Source of the DNA: Methylobacterium nodulans ORS 2060
GTDB taxonomy: Bacteria > Pseudomonadota > Alphaproteobacteria > Rhizobiales > Beijerinckiaceae
Length of the DNA: 64,000 nucleotides
Direction of reading: 5' to 3'
NCBI RefSeq assembly: GCF_000022085.1
Contig: NC_011894.1
Span: 1,266,501-1,330,500 of the forward strand
The notes under the pieces are model-generated. The model saw only the letters and a list, made by a program, of their open reading frames with translations, did no database searches and was not told the DNA's origin. Below, piece after piece: positions 27,192-35,239 of this stretch. Position 1 is the stretch's first letter; each line of letters opens with the position of its first letter. A program made the position numbers and the translations under genes.

Positions 27192-27209
27192 CGGGGCGCC
27201 CGAGGCGGC

Positions 27210-27890
27210 TCACCCCTCGCCGGTGCGCCGGGGCGCGGGCAGGCCGAAGGTCTCGCGCATCGAGCGCCCGGCGGCGAGGCTCGCCTCCCACTCGGCCTCG
27301 CGGGCGAGCTTCGCCTCCGCGTCGCCGATCCGCGCCCGGATCATGGCGGGCGAGAGCGCGACGAGCCCGTCATCGTCGCCGATCACGAGGTCGCCCGGCG
27401 TCACCAGCGCCCCGCCGATCACGACGGGGGCGTTGACGGCGCCCCGCTCGGCCGAGGCCGGGCCGCGCGGCGTGACGAAGCGGGTGAAGACGGGCAGGTC
27501 GGACCAGCCCGCCAGGGTCCCGACATCCCGCACCGCGCCGTCGCAGACGAGGCCGGCGCCGCCGCGCCGCCGCAGCTGGCCGCCGACGATCTCGCCGATC
27601 ATCGCGGTCTCGGCATGGCCGCCCGCCGCGATCACCAGCACGTCGCCCAGCCCGATCAGGTCCAGCGCGTGGAGCACCGCCCCGAAATCCGGCGGCTCGC
27701 ACAGGGCCGTGACGGCCCGCCCGAACAGGCGGGGCTGCCGGCCGGCCGGCAGGAGCGGGCGGATGGCCGGGTCGATCTGGCCGAGATTCTGCCCGAGATC
27801 GACCACGACGGCCACCGGCACGGCACGCCAGCGTGCGATCTCCTCCGCCGTGAGCGTGTCGGCCGGGGCGGCCTCTATGGTGACGGGCAT
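27210..27890 (-). CDS. RraA-family protein (HMG/CHA aldolase-like)
   Basis: 226 residues from the ATG at 27890. The RraA fold motif GGQLRRRGGAGLVCDGAVRD (103-122) supplies the Arg and Asp (121-122) that bind pyruvate and metal in 4-hydroxy-4-methyl-2-oxoglutarate aldolases. Members are aldolases or oxaloacetate decarboxylases; some are RNase E inhibitors. The length and VTPGDLVIGDDDGLVAL are standard. It lies convergent with the TPM gene and 34 bases from the SCO gene's stop, and may share its transcript. Confidence 0.9.
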   Translation of the reverse strand: MPVTIEAAPADTLTAEEIARWRAVPVAVVVDLGQNLGQIDPAIRPLLPAGRQPRLFGRAVTALCEPPDFGAVLHALDLIGLGDVLVIAAGGHAETAMIGEIVGGQLRRRGGAGLVCDGAVRDVGTLAGWSDLPVFTRFVTPRGPASAERGAVNAPVVIGGALVTPGDLVIGDDDGLVALSPAMIRARIGDAEAKLAREAEWEASLAAGRSMRETFGLPAPRRTGEG

Positions 27891-27924
27891 GGGATCAAGT
27901 CCTCTCGATGAAGGCGGTGTCGCG

Positions 27925-28662
27925 TCAGCGGCGAGCCTCCGCCGGTGCGCCTCCAGCGCGGCTCTCCGCGTCGAGGAGCAGGCTTCGCACATCGTTGAGG
28001 ACGAGTCCCGGGTCGAAGAAGTCGAGGCTGTAGATGTTGCGGATCTGCCCGTCCGCATCGATGAGGAAGGCGCGGAAGAGGTGGTTCAGGGGTCCGCCGG
28101 ACGCCGTCCCCTCGGGCTTCCGATCGACGCGCTGGCCGTAGGCGGCGAGGACGGGAGCGAGGGCCGCCCGGTCGGGTGCCGTGAGGAAGCGCCATGCGGG
28201 CGCGTCCCGATCGGGCGACCGCCACGCCTGCGCGAAGGCGTGCATCACCGCGGGCGTGTCGTGCTCGGGGTCGAAGCTCAGGGTGACGAGCTGCATCCGG
28301 CGCGACAGGGGCCGGTCCTGCGCCGCGAGGTCCTGCAGCCGGGCCATGTCCGCCGTCGCCAGCGGACAGGCATCGCCGCAGCGGGTGTAGATCAGCGCGA
28401 GCACGGTCGTGCGCCCCTGCAGAACATCCCGCAGCAGGTCGTGCGGGCGGCCCGCCTCGTCGAGAACGGCGCCGCCGGCGGCCCGCTTGATCGGCGGCAG
28501 GCGGTAGGTGCCGGGCGCCGCCAGCGGGAACGCGTAGGCGGCCTCCCGCCCGGGCCCCGATCCGCCGGTGTCATGCCTCCCCTCATGCGCGAGGGACACG
28601 GCCACGAGGGCCCCCAGGGCCAGCGGCGCGGCGGCACAGGGCCGGAGCCTGCGGATCCTCAT
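27925..28662 (-). CDS. SCO1/SenC copper chaperone
   Basis: 245 residues. A membrane or signal segment (about 10-26) is followed by a thioredoxin-like fold with the copper ligands Cys95 and Cys99 (CGDACP) and His194 (LNHLFRAFLID). GGAGG lies upstream of the ATG at 28662. It is 45 bases downstream of the methanethiol oxidase gene on the same strand. SCO proteins load copper, and in known mtoX operons a SCO gene accompanies the copper-dependent oxidase, so it probably matures that enzyme rather than cytochrome oxidase. Confidence 0.92.
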   Translation of the reverse strand: MRIRRLRPCAAAPLALGALVAVSLAHEGRHDTGGSGPGREAAYAFPLAAPGTYRLPPIKRAAGGAVLDEAGRPHDLLRDVLQGRTTVLALIYTRCGDACPLATADMARLQDLAAQDRPLSRRMQLVTLSFDPEHDTPAVMHAFAQAWRSPDRDAPAWRFLTAPDRAALAPVLAAYGQRVDRKPEGTASGGPLNHLFRAFLIDADGQIRNIYSLDFFDPGLVLNDVRSLLLDAESRAGGAPAEARR

Positions 28663-28707
28663 CCCCGTTCCTCCCGGGCCCGCTCGGCGGCAGGGCCCCC
28701 GCGCCGG

Positions 28708-30030
28708 TCAGTTCGTGTAGAGCGCCGCCGCACCGAACGCCATCATGTGCGGCCGCCCGAGCTTCTCGGCGGTGAAGTCGATCGAAAAGCGCGGCGTCAG
28801 CTCCTTGCGGTCCCACGTATAGGCTTTCAGGAACTGCTCGTTGTCGGGACCCGTCTTGTCCCAATTCGCCAGCAGCGAACTCGTGTAGTAGATCCGCTTC
28901 CCGTCCCAGCTCTGCGAGACCATGTTGAGCTGCGCGCCGATCTTCTTCTCGTAGATCTGCCTGGGCTTGCGCGGGTCGGAGACGTCGAAGACCCGGGTGG
29001 TGCCGTCCGTGAAGGTGTCGACGAACAGGGTCGTGTCATCGGCCGAGAGACTGATGTCGACCGGAACCGGCAGCGTGGCGGGATCCCCGATATCGGCGAC
29101 CGCCTCCGCCTTCCAGGCGCCGCCCTCGTCCTCGCGCACGAGCCAGATCTTCGAGGTGAGCGCGGTCGAGGTGAAGGCGTAGGAATGGTACGGGCCCCAG
29201 GCCCAGCGGATCTCCAGGGGCGCGCCCGGCACATGGAGCACCGTCCGGGGCTGGCGGGCGTGGAAATCCCACAGCACCATGGTCTGGCCGAACCGCTTCA
29301 TCGCCTCGGGGTTGCGCACGACCTCGCCGAGCGGCCGCATGTAGTTCTCGATGCCCGTGAAGGAGGAGGTGAGCATCACGTTCCGGCGCGGCAGCACCCG
29401 GGCATCGTAGCCGTAGCCGTCCGCCACGGCCTCGACCCGGGCGCCGCCGGGGGCCGCGTCCGTGGGCAGCCAATGGGTGGTGATGTAATCGCCCTCGTTG
29501 GAATACTCGACCAGGGCCGTCCGTCCGGTGCCATCCTTGTTCGAGAGGCCCGGGATCAGCATCCGGCCGGGCAGCGCATAGGCGCCGTGCGGGCCGGCCA
29601 CGCCGCCGCTCTTCGCGACGAAATCGTCGATGGTCCTGACCAGCCTGGGCCTGGCCGGATCGGTCGCGACGTCGAAGATGAAGATCCGGCTGTCCGACAG
29701 GCCCGCGGCCCAGAATTGCCGCCGGTCGTCGGTGAAGCCGCCGTGATGCGCCTCGTGCCGGCCGCCGACCGGAGCGGCATGGATCGGCTTGCCGAAAGTC
29801 GGCGAATCCTTGCGGACGTCGACGGTGACGAGCTTGTCGGAGCCGTCGCCCAGCCCCTCGACTCCGAGCGTCCAGACATAGACGAAGTCCTCTTCGCCCG
29901 TGATCTTCGCCATGTAGGGCGACTGGCAGGTCTCGTCGGCAAGGGCCGGCCCCGCGAGGGCGAGGGCGAGGGCAGCCCCGCCGCAGCGCAACGCGGCAGC
30001 CCGGGTCGGACGAAGGCGGTGCAGTGCCAT
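28708..30030 (-). CDS. mtoX: Methanethiol oxidase (SBP56/selenium-binding-protein family)
   Basis: 440 residues from the ATG at 30030, which gives a clean signal peptide ending ALA-DE near residue 31; the extension to 30156 is low-complexity. The beta-propeller SBP56 features are present: GGRHEAHHGGFTDDRR (90-105, His-rich metal site), GPHGAYALPG, LTSSFTGIENYMRPLG and the C-terminal LGRPHMMAFGAAALYTN. The bacterial enzyme is periplasmic, needs copper, and oxidises methanethiol to formaldehyde, H2S and H2O2, which suits a methylotroph-related host. It is followed by the SCO gene; a MauG-like gene found in some mtoX operons is absent here. Confidence 0.9.
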   Translation of the reverse strand: MALHRLRPTRAAALRCGGAALALALAGPALADETCQSPYMAKITGEEDFVYVWTLGVEGLGDGSDKLVTVDVRKDSPTFGKPIHAAPVGGRHEAHHGGFTDDRRQFWAAGLSDSRIFIFDVATDPARPRLVRTIDDFVAKSGGVAGPHGAYALPGRMLIPGLSNKDGTGRTALVEYSNEGDYITTHWLPTDAAPGGARVEAVADGYGYDARVLPRRNVMLTSSFTGIENYMRPLGEVVRNPEAMKRFGQTMVLWDFHARQPRTVLHVPGAPLEIRWAWGPYHSYAFTSTALTSKIWLVREDEGGAWKAEAVADIGDPATLPVPVDISLSADDTTLFVDTFTDGTTRVFDVSDPRKPRQIYEKKIGAQLNMVSQSWDGKRIYYTSSLLANWDKTGPDNEQFLKAYTWDRKELTPRFSIDFTAEKLGRPHMMAFGAAALYTN

Positions 30031-30188
30031 CGGGTGTCTCCTCGCTGCCTGCGGAAGACGGATCCGGCCACGGCGGTCTTCACGCCGGCGAGCCCCCGCA
30101 GGGCGAGGTCGCGCGGCCGACGCGGCAATGCTTCGCCCATTCGGCAGGCCTGTCAACGGGCGGGAACGCGCCGGCGACGGGGCGCGAC

Positions 30189-30315
30189 CGGCCGGACGTC
30201 GTCCGGCCGCCGCTCAGCAGGCGACGTGTTGGCAGGCCAATAAGTCGCCTGCTGAGGCTCTTGGTATGCCGCAGGTTTTTGCCGGGAAACCGCGGGGCAC
30301 TTTTCCGAAACCTGC
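30189..30315 (-). repeat. Hairpin cluster with REP-like element (copy C) between mtoX and amidase
   Basis: Three structures occupy the divergent gap: CGGCCGGAC/GTCCGGCCG arms with a 3-base loop (30189-30209); 13-base perfect arms at 30213-30225 and 30244-30256; and the REP-like hairpin with GCAGGTTT (30271-30278)/AAACCTGC (30308-30315), in the opposite orientation to the copy at 25709. The first may be a regulatory palindrome for mtoX; the other two form the standard two-hairpin repeat. Confidence 0.7.
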
Positions 30316-30376
30316 TGAGGCGTTGAGCCACGCCCCCGTCTCCCGTCACATCGCGGTCCGAACGAGGAGGATGAGG

Positions 30377-31327
30377 ATGCCGACCCATCACGAGATCCCG
30401 GCCACGCCCGACGCCATGGTGCTGGGCTGTTTCGACGCCGCCCGCCCGCCCGTGCTCACGGTGGAGTCCGGCGACACGGTGACCCTGCATTCCTTCCCGG
30501 CGGGCGGCCGGGACTCCCTCCACCCCGACCCCGCCCGCCACCCGGCCGATTACCTCGCCGCCCTCGACGCCCTGTCGCCGGGCCACGGCCCGCACTTCGT
30601 CACCGGCCCGGTGCATGTGCGGGGTGCGCTCCCGGCCGACGTGCTGCAGGTCGACATCCTCGCCCTGAAGCTGCGCCAGGATTGGGGCTTCGTCGCCATC
30701 CGGCCGCTGCTCGGCACGCTCCCGGACGAGTTCACCGACTACGAGACCATCTATCCCGACATCGACGCGGAGCGCGGCGTGGCCACGCTGCCCTGGGGCA
30801 CGGAACTGCCGCTCGATCCGTTCTTCGGCATCATCGCCACCGCGCCGCCCCGGGCCTGGGGCCGGGTCGGCTCGCCGGTGCCGCGGGCCTTCGGCGGCAA
30901 CATGGACAACAAGGAATTAAAGGTCGGCACCACGCTCTATCTGCCGGTCTTTACCGCGGGCGCGGGCTTCTACGCGGGCGACGGGCACGCGGTGCAGGGC
31001 GACGGCGAGGTCTGCGTCACGGCCCTGGAGACCGGCCTCACCGGCACCTTCCGGCTCACCCTGCGCAGGGATCTCGGCTACACGTGGCCCTTCGCCGAGA
31101 CGCCCACCGACCTGGTGTCGATCGGCCTGCACGAGAGCCTGGACGAGGCGATGCGTCAGGCGGTGCGCGAGATGGTCAGGCATGTCTGCGAGCGAACCGG
31201 CCTGACGCGCAACCACGCCTACATGCTCTGCTCGCTCGCCGGGAACCTGCGCATCACCCAGACGGTGGACGGCAACAAGGGCGTGCACATGCTGATGCCC
31301 AAGAGTGCGCTGCCGAAGGCCGGGTAG
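30377..31327 (+). CDS. Acetamidase/formamidase family protein
   Basis: 316 residues of the FmdA_AmdA family, which hydrolyses formamide or acetamide to ammonia and the acid. Recognisable segments are GPVHVRGALPADVLQVDIL, FGGNMDNKELKVGTTLYLPVF and the Gly/Asp-rich FYAGDGHAVQGDGEVC that shapes the active site. The ATG at 30377 is preferred over 30371 because GAGGAGG at 30364-30370 is then correctly spaced. It is divergent from mtoX and followed by a broken gene. The substrate is not resolved; formamide would feed a C1 and nitrogen economy. Confidence 0.92.
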   Translation: MPTHHEIPATPDAMVLGCFDAARPPVLTVESGDTVTLHSFPAGGRDSLHPDPARHPADYLAALDALSPGHGPHFVTGPVHVRGALPADVLQVDILALKLRQDWGFVAIRPLLGTLPDEFTDYETIYPDIDAERGVATLPWGTELPLDPFFGIIATAPPRAWGRVGSPVPRAFGGNMDNKELKVGTTLYLPVFTAGAGFYAGDGHAVQGDGEVCVTALETGLTGTFRLTLRRDLGYTWPFAETPTDLVSIGLHESLDEAMRQAVREMVRHVCERTGLTRNHAYMLCSLAGNLRITQTVDGNKGVHMLMPKSALPKAG

Positions 31328-31406
31328 GCGGCGTGGCTCCGCCGACCCGCGGACCGGCGCCGTGCGGATGCCGACGCGGCGACCCGCGTGCTCGTCGGGA
31401 AAATCC

Positions 31407-31885
31407 TCAATCTGGCGGAGCGGCCGGCCGGGTGAGGGCAGCGGCAGCGCGGCGACCCCGCAAGCCCGTCGTGAGGCGGCTCCGCGGGCCCCGCGGCAGC
31501 GCGCGATAGAGCCGCTTGGCGGTCGCGCGCATGCCGATCAGGACGAAGGCCGCCGCGCGGCCGCGTGCCGTCAGCACGAGCATCCGGCCGGAGACCGGCA
31601 CGCGGCCGGTCGCCCAGGCGGCCTTGTAGGGATCGGGCGGGGGCAGGAAGTCGTAGAGGGTGAACCCCGCCGTCGCGAGATGCGGGAGCAGCGCCCCCGT
31701 CAGGGCATGGCCGGGAGAGAAGCCCGCATAGGCCGGATCGTAACAGCCCAGGAGCGACCGGTAGGCGCCTGCGAGCCGCGCTCCATGGTGTTGACATGGG
31801 CGAGGCCGCGGGGCGTGGCCTCGATCAGGCGCGCCAGCGCCGCATCATCGAAGAGCGGCGACCGATGCAGCCGGTGACGCAGCTA
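31407..31885 (-). pseudogene. Degenerate acetyltransferase-like gene (frameshifted fragment)
   Basis: On the minus strand two frames carry pieces of one protein. The upstream piece (31885 to about 31775) reads LFDDAALARLIEATPRGLAH. After a frame change near 31770 the rest (about 31768-31407) reads YRSLLGCYDPAYAGFSPGH, then LTGALLPHLATAGFTLYDFLP and PDPYKAAWATGRVPVSGRM. This looks like the C-terminal part of a GNAT-fold, CelD/FemAB-like acetyltransferase. A TAG upstream of 31885 closes the frame and no N-terminal part is present. The flanks 31328-31406 and 31886-31998 hold nothing recognisable. Family assignment is by eye. Confidence 0.5.
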
Positions 31886-31998
31886 GAGGACCCGTGTTCC
31901 GAAATCCGCGGCCGTATCTTCCGTCCATCCCGAAAGAATATCGCCCATGCCCGTTCCTCCGGCACGCCGGATTACGGGCCATGATCGTAAACAGAGCT

Positions 31999-33351
31999 TT
32001 ATGAGGGGGGCCGAATGTCTGCCTCCGGCGCCTCCCGGGCCTCGCGCGCCTTCGCGAGCGCCTCCTGCCGGCGCCCGAGCCAGAGGCCGTTGAGGAGCCA
32101 GAGGGCGGAGAGCGGCACGGCGAGGACCGGCAGCGCGGTGGGGCCGAGGCCGAGCGCCCCCGCCAGCGCGTAGGACCAGGCGCCGACCTGATCGCCGAGC
32201 CGGTAGACCACGGTGTCGATGAAGCTCTTGGCCTTGTAGCGGTCCTCCCGCGGCAGGACGGTGAACAGCACCTCGCGCACCGGGCGGGCGACCGCGAAGT
32301 TGCCGGCCCGGCGCAGCACCCCGAACACCACCACGGCGGCGATGGTGGGGGCGAGCGCCAGGAGCCCGAAGCCGAGCATGCTCACGAGGGGCAGGAGCGC
32401 GAGCGTCAGCCCGACGCCGAGGCGGCGCACGATGCGCCCCGTGAGGAAGAGCTGCACGCCGAGCGTCAGCAGGTTCACGGCGAGGTCGACGCTGGCGAAG
32501 AAGGCGGTCTGCGCCCCCCGGTCCGGAAAGCTGCGCTTGGCGATCGCCGCCTGCTCGAAATACAGGAAGGTCGAGGTGACCGAGAACAGCAGCAGGAACA
32601 GGCTGATGTTCAGGAGGTAGGGGGAGGCGAGGGTGCGGGTGATGCCCGCCACGATGCTGCCGCCGATCGCCTCCGTGCCCGCCCCGGGCTCGCGCCGGAG
32701 CGCGTCCGACAGGCGGGCGAGCCCCCGCATGCTGAGGACGGCGACTTCGAGCAGGATGGCCGCACCGAGGAGCAGCACTGAGGTCGCCACGTCGCGCGCG
32801 AGCACCGCCGTGAAGGCCGAGCCCGTGATGGCGCCGAGCGTCGCCCCCGCCGCGATGAAGCCGAACAGGCGCTTGCCCTGCTCGGTGTCGAACACGTCAA
32901 CGATCGTCGCCCAGAAGATCGAGACGACGAAGAGGTTGAAGATCGACAGCCAGACGAAGAAGACGCGGCCGATCCACACCGCCCGCTCGCCCTCCGAGAC
33001 CGCGATCGCGGCGGCGAAGACCAGGATGTTGAGGGCGAAGAAGCGGTAGGTGAGGGGGACGAAGCGGGCCCGCGGGAGGGTGCGCACGAGCCAGCCGAAG
33101 GGCAGGTTGAGCGCCAGCATGCCGACGAGCGTCGCGGTGAACAGCCAGGGCAGGTTCTCGAGTCCGCCCGCGAGCCCCATCTGGTCACGGATCGGCCGCA
33201 TCACGTAGTAGGACGACAGGATCGCGAAGATGTAGAGCCAGGACCAGCCGAGGGCCGGCACCTCCTCGGGCCGCACGTCGATCAGGCGCCGCAGCCACGC
33301 CGGCACCCGGGCGCCGATCCGCCGCAGGCCGCTGCCCGCCTCCGCGCTCAC
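31999..33351 (-). CDS. MFS-like carrier related to ATP/ADP (NTP/NDP) translocases
   Basis: 450 residues from the GTG at 33351, which overlaps the upstream stop as GTGA; the long open frame beyond it is another gene's shadow. About 12 hydrophobic spans are present. SWLYIFAILSSYYVMRPIRDQMG and FWATIVDVFDTEQGKRLFGFIAAGATLGAITGS are typical of the bacterial MFS group related to TLC nucleotide carriers. Free-living members have no established substrate. The operon with a Rossmann reductase and an aldo/keto reductase does not settle the cargo. Confidence 0.85.
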   Translation of the reverse strand: MSAEAGSGLRRIGARVPAWLRRLIDVRPEEVPALGWSWLYIFAILSSYYVMRPIRDQMGLAGGLENLPWLFTATLVGMLALNLPFGWLVRTLPRARFVPLTYRFFALNILVFAAAIAVSEGERAVWIGRVFFVWLSIFNLFVVSIFWATIVDVFDTEQGKRLFGFIAAGATLGAITGSAFTAVLARDVATSVLLLGAAILLEVAVLSMRGLARLSDALRREPGAGTEAIGGSIVAGITRTLASPYLLNISLFLLLFSVTSTFLYFEQAAIAKRSFPDRGAQTAFFASVDLAVNLLTLGVQLFLTGRIVRRLGVGLTLALLPLVSMLGFGLLALAPTIAAVVVFGVLRRAGNFAVARPVREVLFTVLPREDRYKAKSFIDTVVYRLGDQVGAWSYALAGALGLGPTALPVLAVPLSALWLLNGLWLGRRQEALAKAREAREAPEADIRPPS

Positions 33352-34208
33352 GGCTGGAGCCCGAAGACCCTGCGGGCCTCGGGCGCCGTGACGTCGAGGC
33401 CGAAGCCGGGGCTTCCCATCGCGAAGCGGCGCGCCGCATCGAGAGGCCCGACCACCACCGGATCGAAGCCCGCATCGCGCACGAGGCCCTCCGCGACGGC
33501 GACCGCCTTCGGGTCGTCGCCCGCGAGCGGCACCGCCATCAGGCCGCCGGAGCGGTGGGCGTTGCGCTGGAAGACCTGGTAGTTCGCGGCATTGAACACC
33601 CGCACGATCCGGGCACCCGGCAGGTACTTGGCGGAGGTCGCGCCGATGCCCTGCGCCTCGGCCTCCGCCGCCAGATCCCCGTCGCGGGCCCTGGTGGCGT
33701 TGCCGGCATCGAGAACGATCTTGCCCGACAGCGCCGCCGCATAGTCGCGCCCGAGATCCGGATAGGCCCGGTAGGGCACGGCCAGCAGCACCGCCTCGCC
33801 GAAGGCGAGCGCCTCCGCGACGGTGCCGGCGCGCGCGAGCGGCCCCATCTCCCTGACGAGGCCGGCGAGATCCTCCGGATGGCGGGAGGCGAACAGCACC
33901 GGATGCCCGGCCTTGACCCAGAGGCCCCCGATGGTGCTGCCGATATTGCCGGCCCCGATCACCCCGATCGGGCTCTTCTGCGCCCGATCGGGGTGATCCT
34001 GGGCGCGGGCCGGGAGCGCGCCCGCAAGCGCGCCCGCCGCCGCGAGCCGCAGGAGCGCGCGGCGGCTCGGAGCATACCAACGGTCATTTCCAATGACTGT
34101 TGGTTCCGTTCTCGGATTTTCGCCAAGCCTTTGGCTTGGTGTCGAAAATTCGAGATGGGTCAACGGCCCGCTGCGCCAGTAGCCTGGGCCGTTGATATCA
34201 GAGATCAT
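33348..34208 (-). CDS. NADPH-dependent F420-reductase-like Rossmann protein (start uncertain)
   Basis: The core from about residue 80 is an NADP_F420-type Rossmann domain: IGVIGAGNIGSTIGGLWVKAGHPVLFASRHPEDL, VLLAVPYRAYPDL and VFNAANYQVF. A Tat/Sec-like stretch RRALLRLAAAGALAGALPARAQ (about 49-70) precedes it and looks like a true signal peptide. The 45 residues before that are translation of the hairpin repeat at 34076-34194. No ATG, GTG or TTG occurs in frame between, so the only start is the ATG at 34208, which overlaps the aldo/keto reductase end by 11 bases and has GGAGGAG upstream. Either translation crosses the repeat or the repeat has replaced the native start. Probably an oxidoreductase or a precursor of one. 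Confidence 0.75.
   Translation of the reverse strand: MISDINGPGYWRSGPLTHLEFSTPSQRLGENPRTEPTVIGNDRWYAPSRRALLRLAAAGALAGALPARAQDHPDRAQKSPIGVIGAGNIGSTIGGLWVKAGHPVLFASRHPEDLAGLVREMGPLARAGTVAEALAFGEAVLLAVPYRAYPDLGRDYAAALSGKIVLDAGNATRARDGDLAAEAEAQGIGATSAKYLPGARIVRVFNAANYQVFQRNAHRSGGLMAVPLAGDDPKAVAVAEGLVRDAGFDPVVVGPLDAARRFAMGSPGFGLDVTAPEARRVFGLQP
34076..34194. repeat. Triple-hairpin repeat overlapping the 5' end of a gene
   Basis: Three adjacent inverted repeats: 13-base arms at 34076-34088/34092-34104 with one wobble; a stem formed by GCCAAGCC/GGCTTGG with flanking TTTTCG/CGAAAA pairs at about 34113-34147; and CAACGGCCC (34161-34169)/GGGCCGTTG (34186-34194). The element lies inside the open frame of the Rossmann protein, upstream of its signal-peptide-like segment. 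Confidence 0.7.
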
Positions 34209-35106
34209 CGATGAACTCCTCCATCTTGCGGCGGGTCGCGGCGTCGGGCAGGCGGCCGCGGGCAGCGCCGAGATTGTCCTCGACGTAGCGGGCCTGCGCC
34301 ATGCCGGGCACCGGGCAGGTCACGGCCTCGTGCGAGAGGACGTATTTCAGGAAGAATTGCGGCCAGGAGGCGCAGTCGAACTCGGCGGCCCAGGCCGGGA
34401 GATCCCGCCCGCGCACCAGGTTGAACAGCCGCTCGCGCCCGAACGGCACGTTGATCATCACGGCGATGCCGCGGTCGCGGGCGAGCGGCAGGATGCGCTC
34501 GGCCGCCTGCCGGGCGTCGACCGCGTAGTTCACCTGGATCACGTCGAGGCGCTCGCGCCGCATCAGGGCTTCGAGGTCGTCGTACTGGCGCTCGACCCAG
34601 GTCGTGGCGCCGACATAGCGGATGCGCCCGGCCTCCTTGAGCGCCTTCAGCCCTGCCAGCTGCGTGTCCGTGTCGATGAGGTTGTGGACCGCGACGAGGT
34701 CGATCCGGTCCGTGCGCATGCGGCGGAAGGACTGGGCGATCTGCGCCTCGCCCGCCTCGCGCCCCTGCGCCGCCACCTTGCTGCACAGGAAGACCTTCGT
34801 CCGGAGGTCATCCTCGGCCAGGATCAGGCCGAGCACCTCCTCGGCCCGGCCGTAATCGGGTGCGGTGTCGATCACCCGGCCGCCGAGGTCCACGAAGCGC
34901 CTGACCGCCTCGCGCAAGGGGGCCACCGCCTCGGAGGTCGGATCGACGTTGTAGCGCCGCGAGGTGCCGATGCCGATCACCGGCACGCGCTCGCCCGAAG
35001 AGGGGATCGGCCGCTCGCGCAGCGGCGCGGTCTCGGCGCGGCCCTGCCCGGGGATCAGGGTCGCGGCCGCCGCTCCGGCGAGAACTGCGCGGCGGTTCAG
35101 CATCAT
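34198..35106 (-). CDS. Aldo/keto reductase with Tat-type signal
   Basis: 302 residues. The N-terminus MMLNRRAVLAGAAAATLIPG carries a twin-Arg-like motif and a hydrophobic stretch, suggesting export. The AKR tetrad is visible: Asp80, Tyr85 (DTAPDYG), Lys110 (FLCSK) and His141 (VAVHN). The NADPH-binding end includes CPVPGMAQARYVEDNLGA. The stop overlaps the next gene's ATG by 11 bases. Exported AKRs of this subgroup lack known substrates. Confidence 0.9.
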   Translation of the reverse strand: MMLNRRAVLAGAAAATLIPGQGRAETAPLRERPIPSSGERVPVIGIGTSRRYNVDPTSEAVAPLREAVRRFVDLGGRVIDTAPDYGRAEEVLGLILAEDDLRTKVFLCSKVAAQGREAGEAQIAQSFRRMRTDRIDLVAVHNLIDTDTQLAGLKALKEAGRIRYVGATTWVERQYDDLEALMRRERLDVIQVNYAVDARQAAERILPLARDRGIAVMINVPFGRERLFNLVRGRDLPAWAAEFDCASWPQFFLKYVLSHEAVTCPVPGMAQARYVEDNLGAARGRLPDAATRRKMEEFIDDL

Positions 35107-35239
35107 GCGGGCACTCCCGGTTCGACACGGCAGGGTCGAGCCGTCGATCTAGAGCACGGGCGCCGTCGGCGTACCGGGACCCGGCGAACACATTCCGGAG
35201 AGGCGCTATCCTGCTCTCCGAACCGATCGGGGAGGGAGC

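Noticed and set aside
31999..34080. A 693-codon frame joining a Rossmann protein to the MFS carrier
   Set aside because: Its first 240 codons are the shadow of the Rossmann gene; the carrier starts at the GTG at 33351 that overlaps the upstream stop.
34076..34155. Tandem hairpins as a CRISPR-like array or riboswitch
   Set aside because: There are only single inverted repeats of different sequence, with no regular spacers and no conserved aptamer core.
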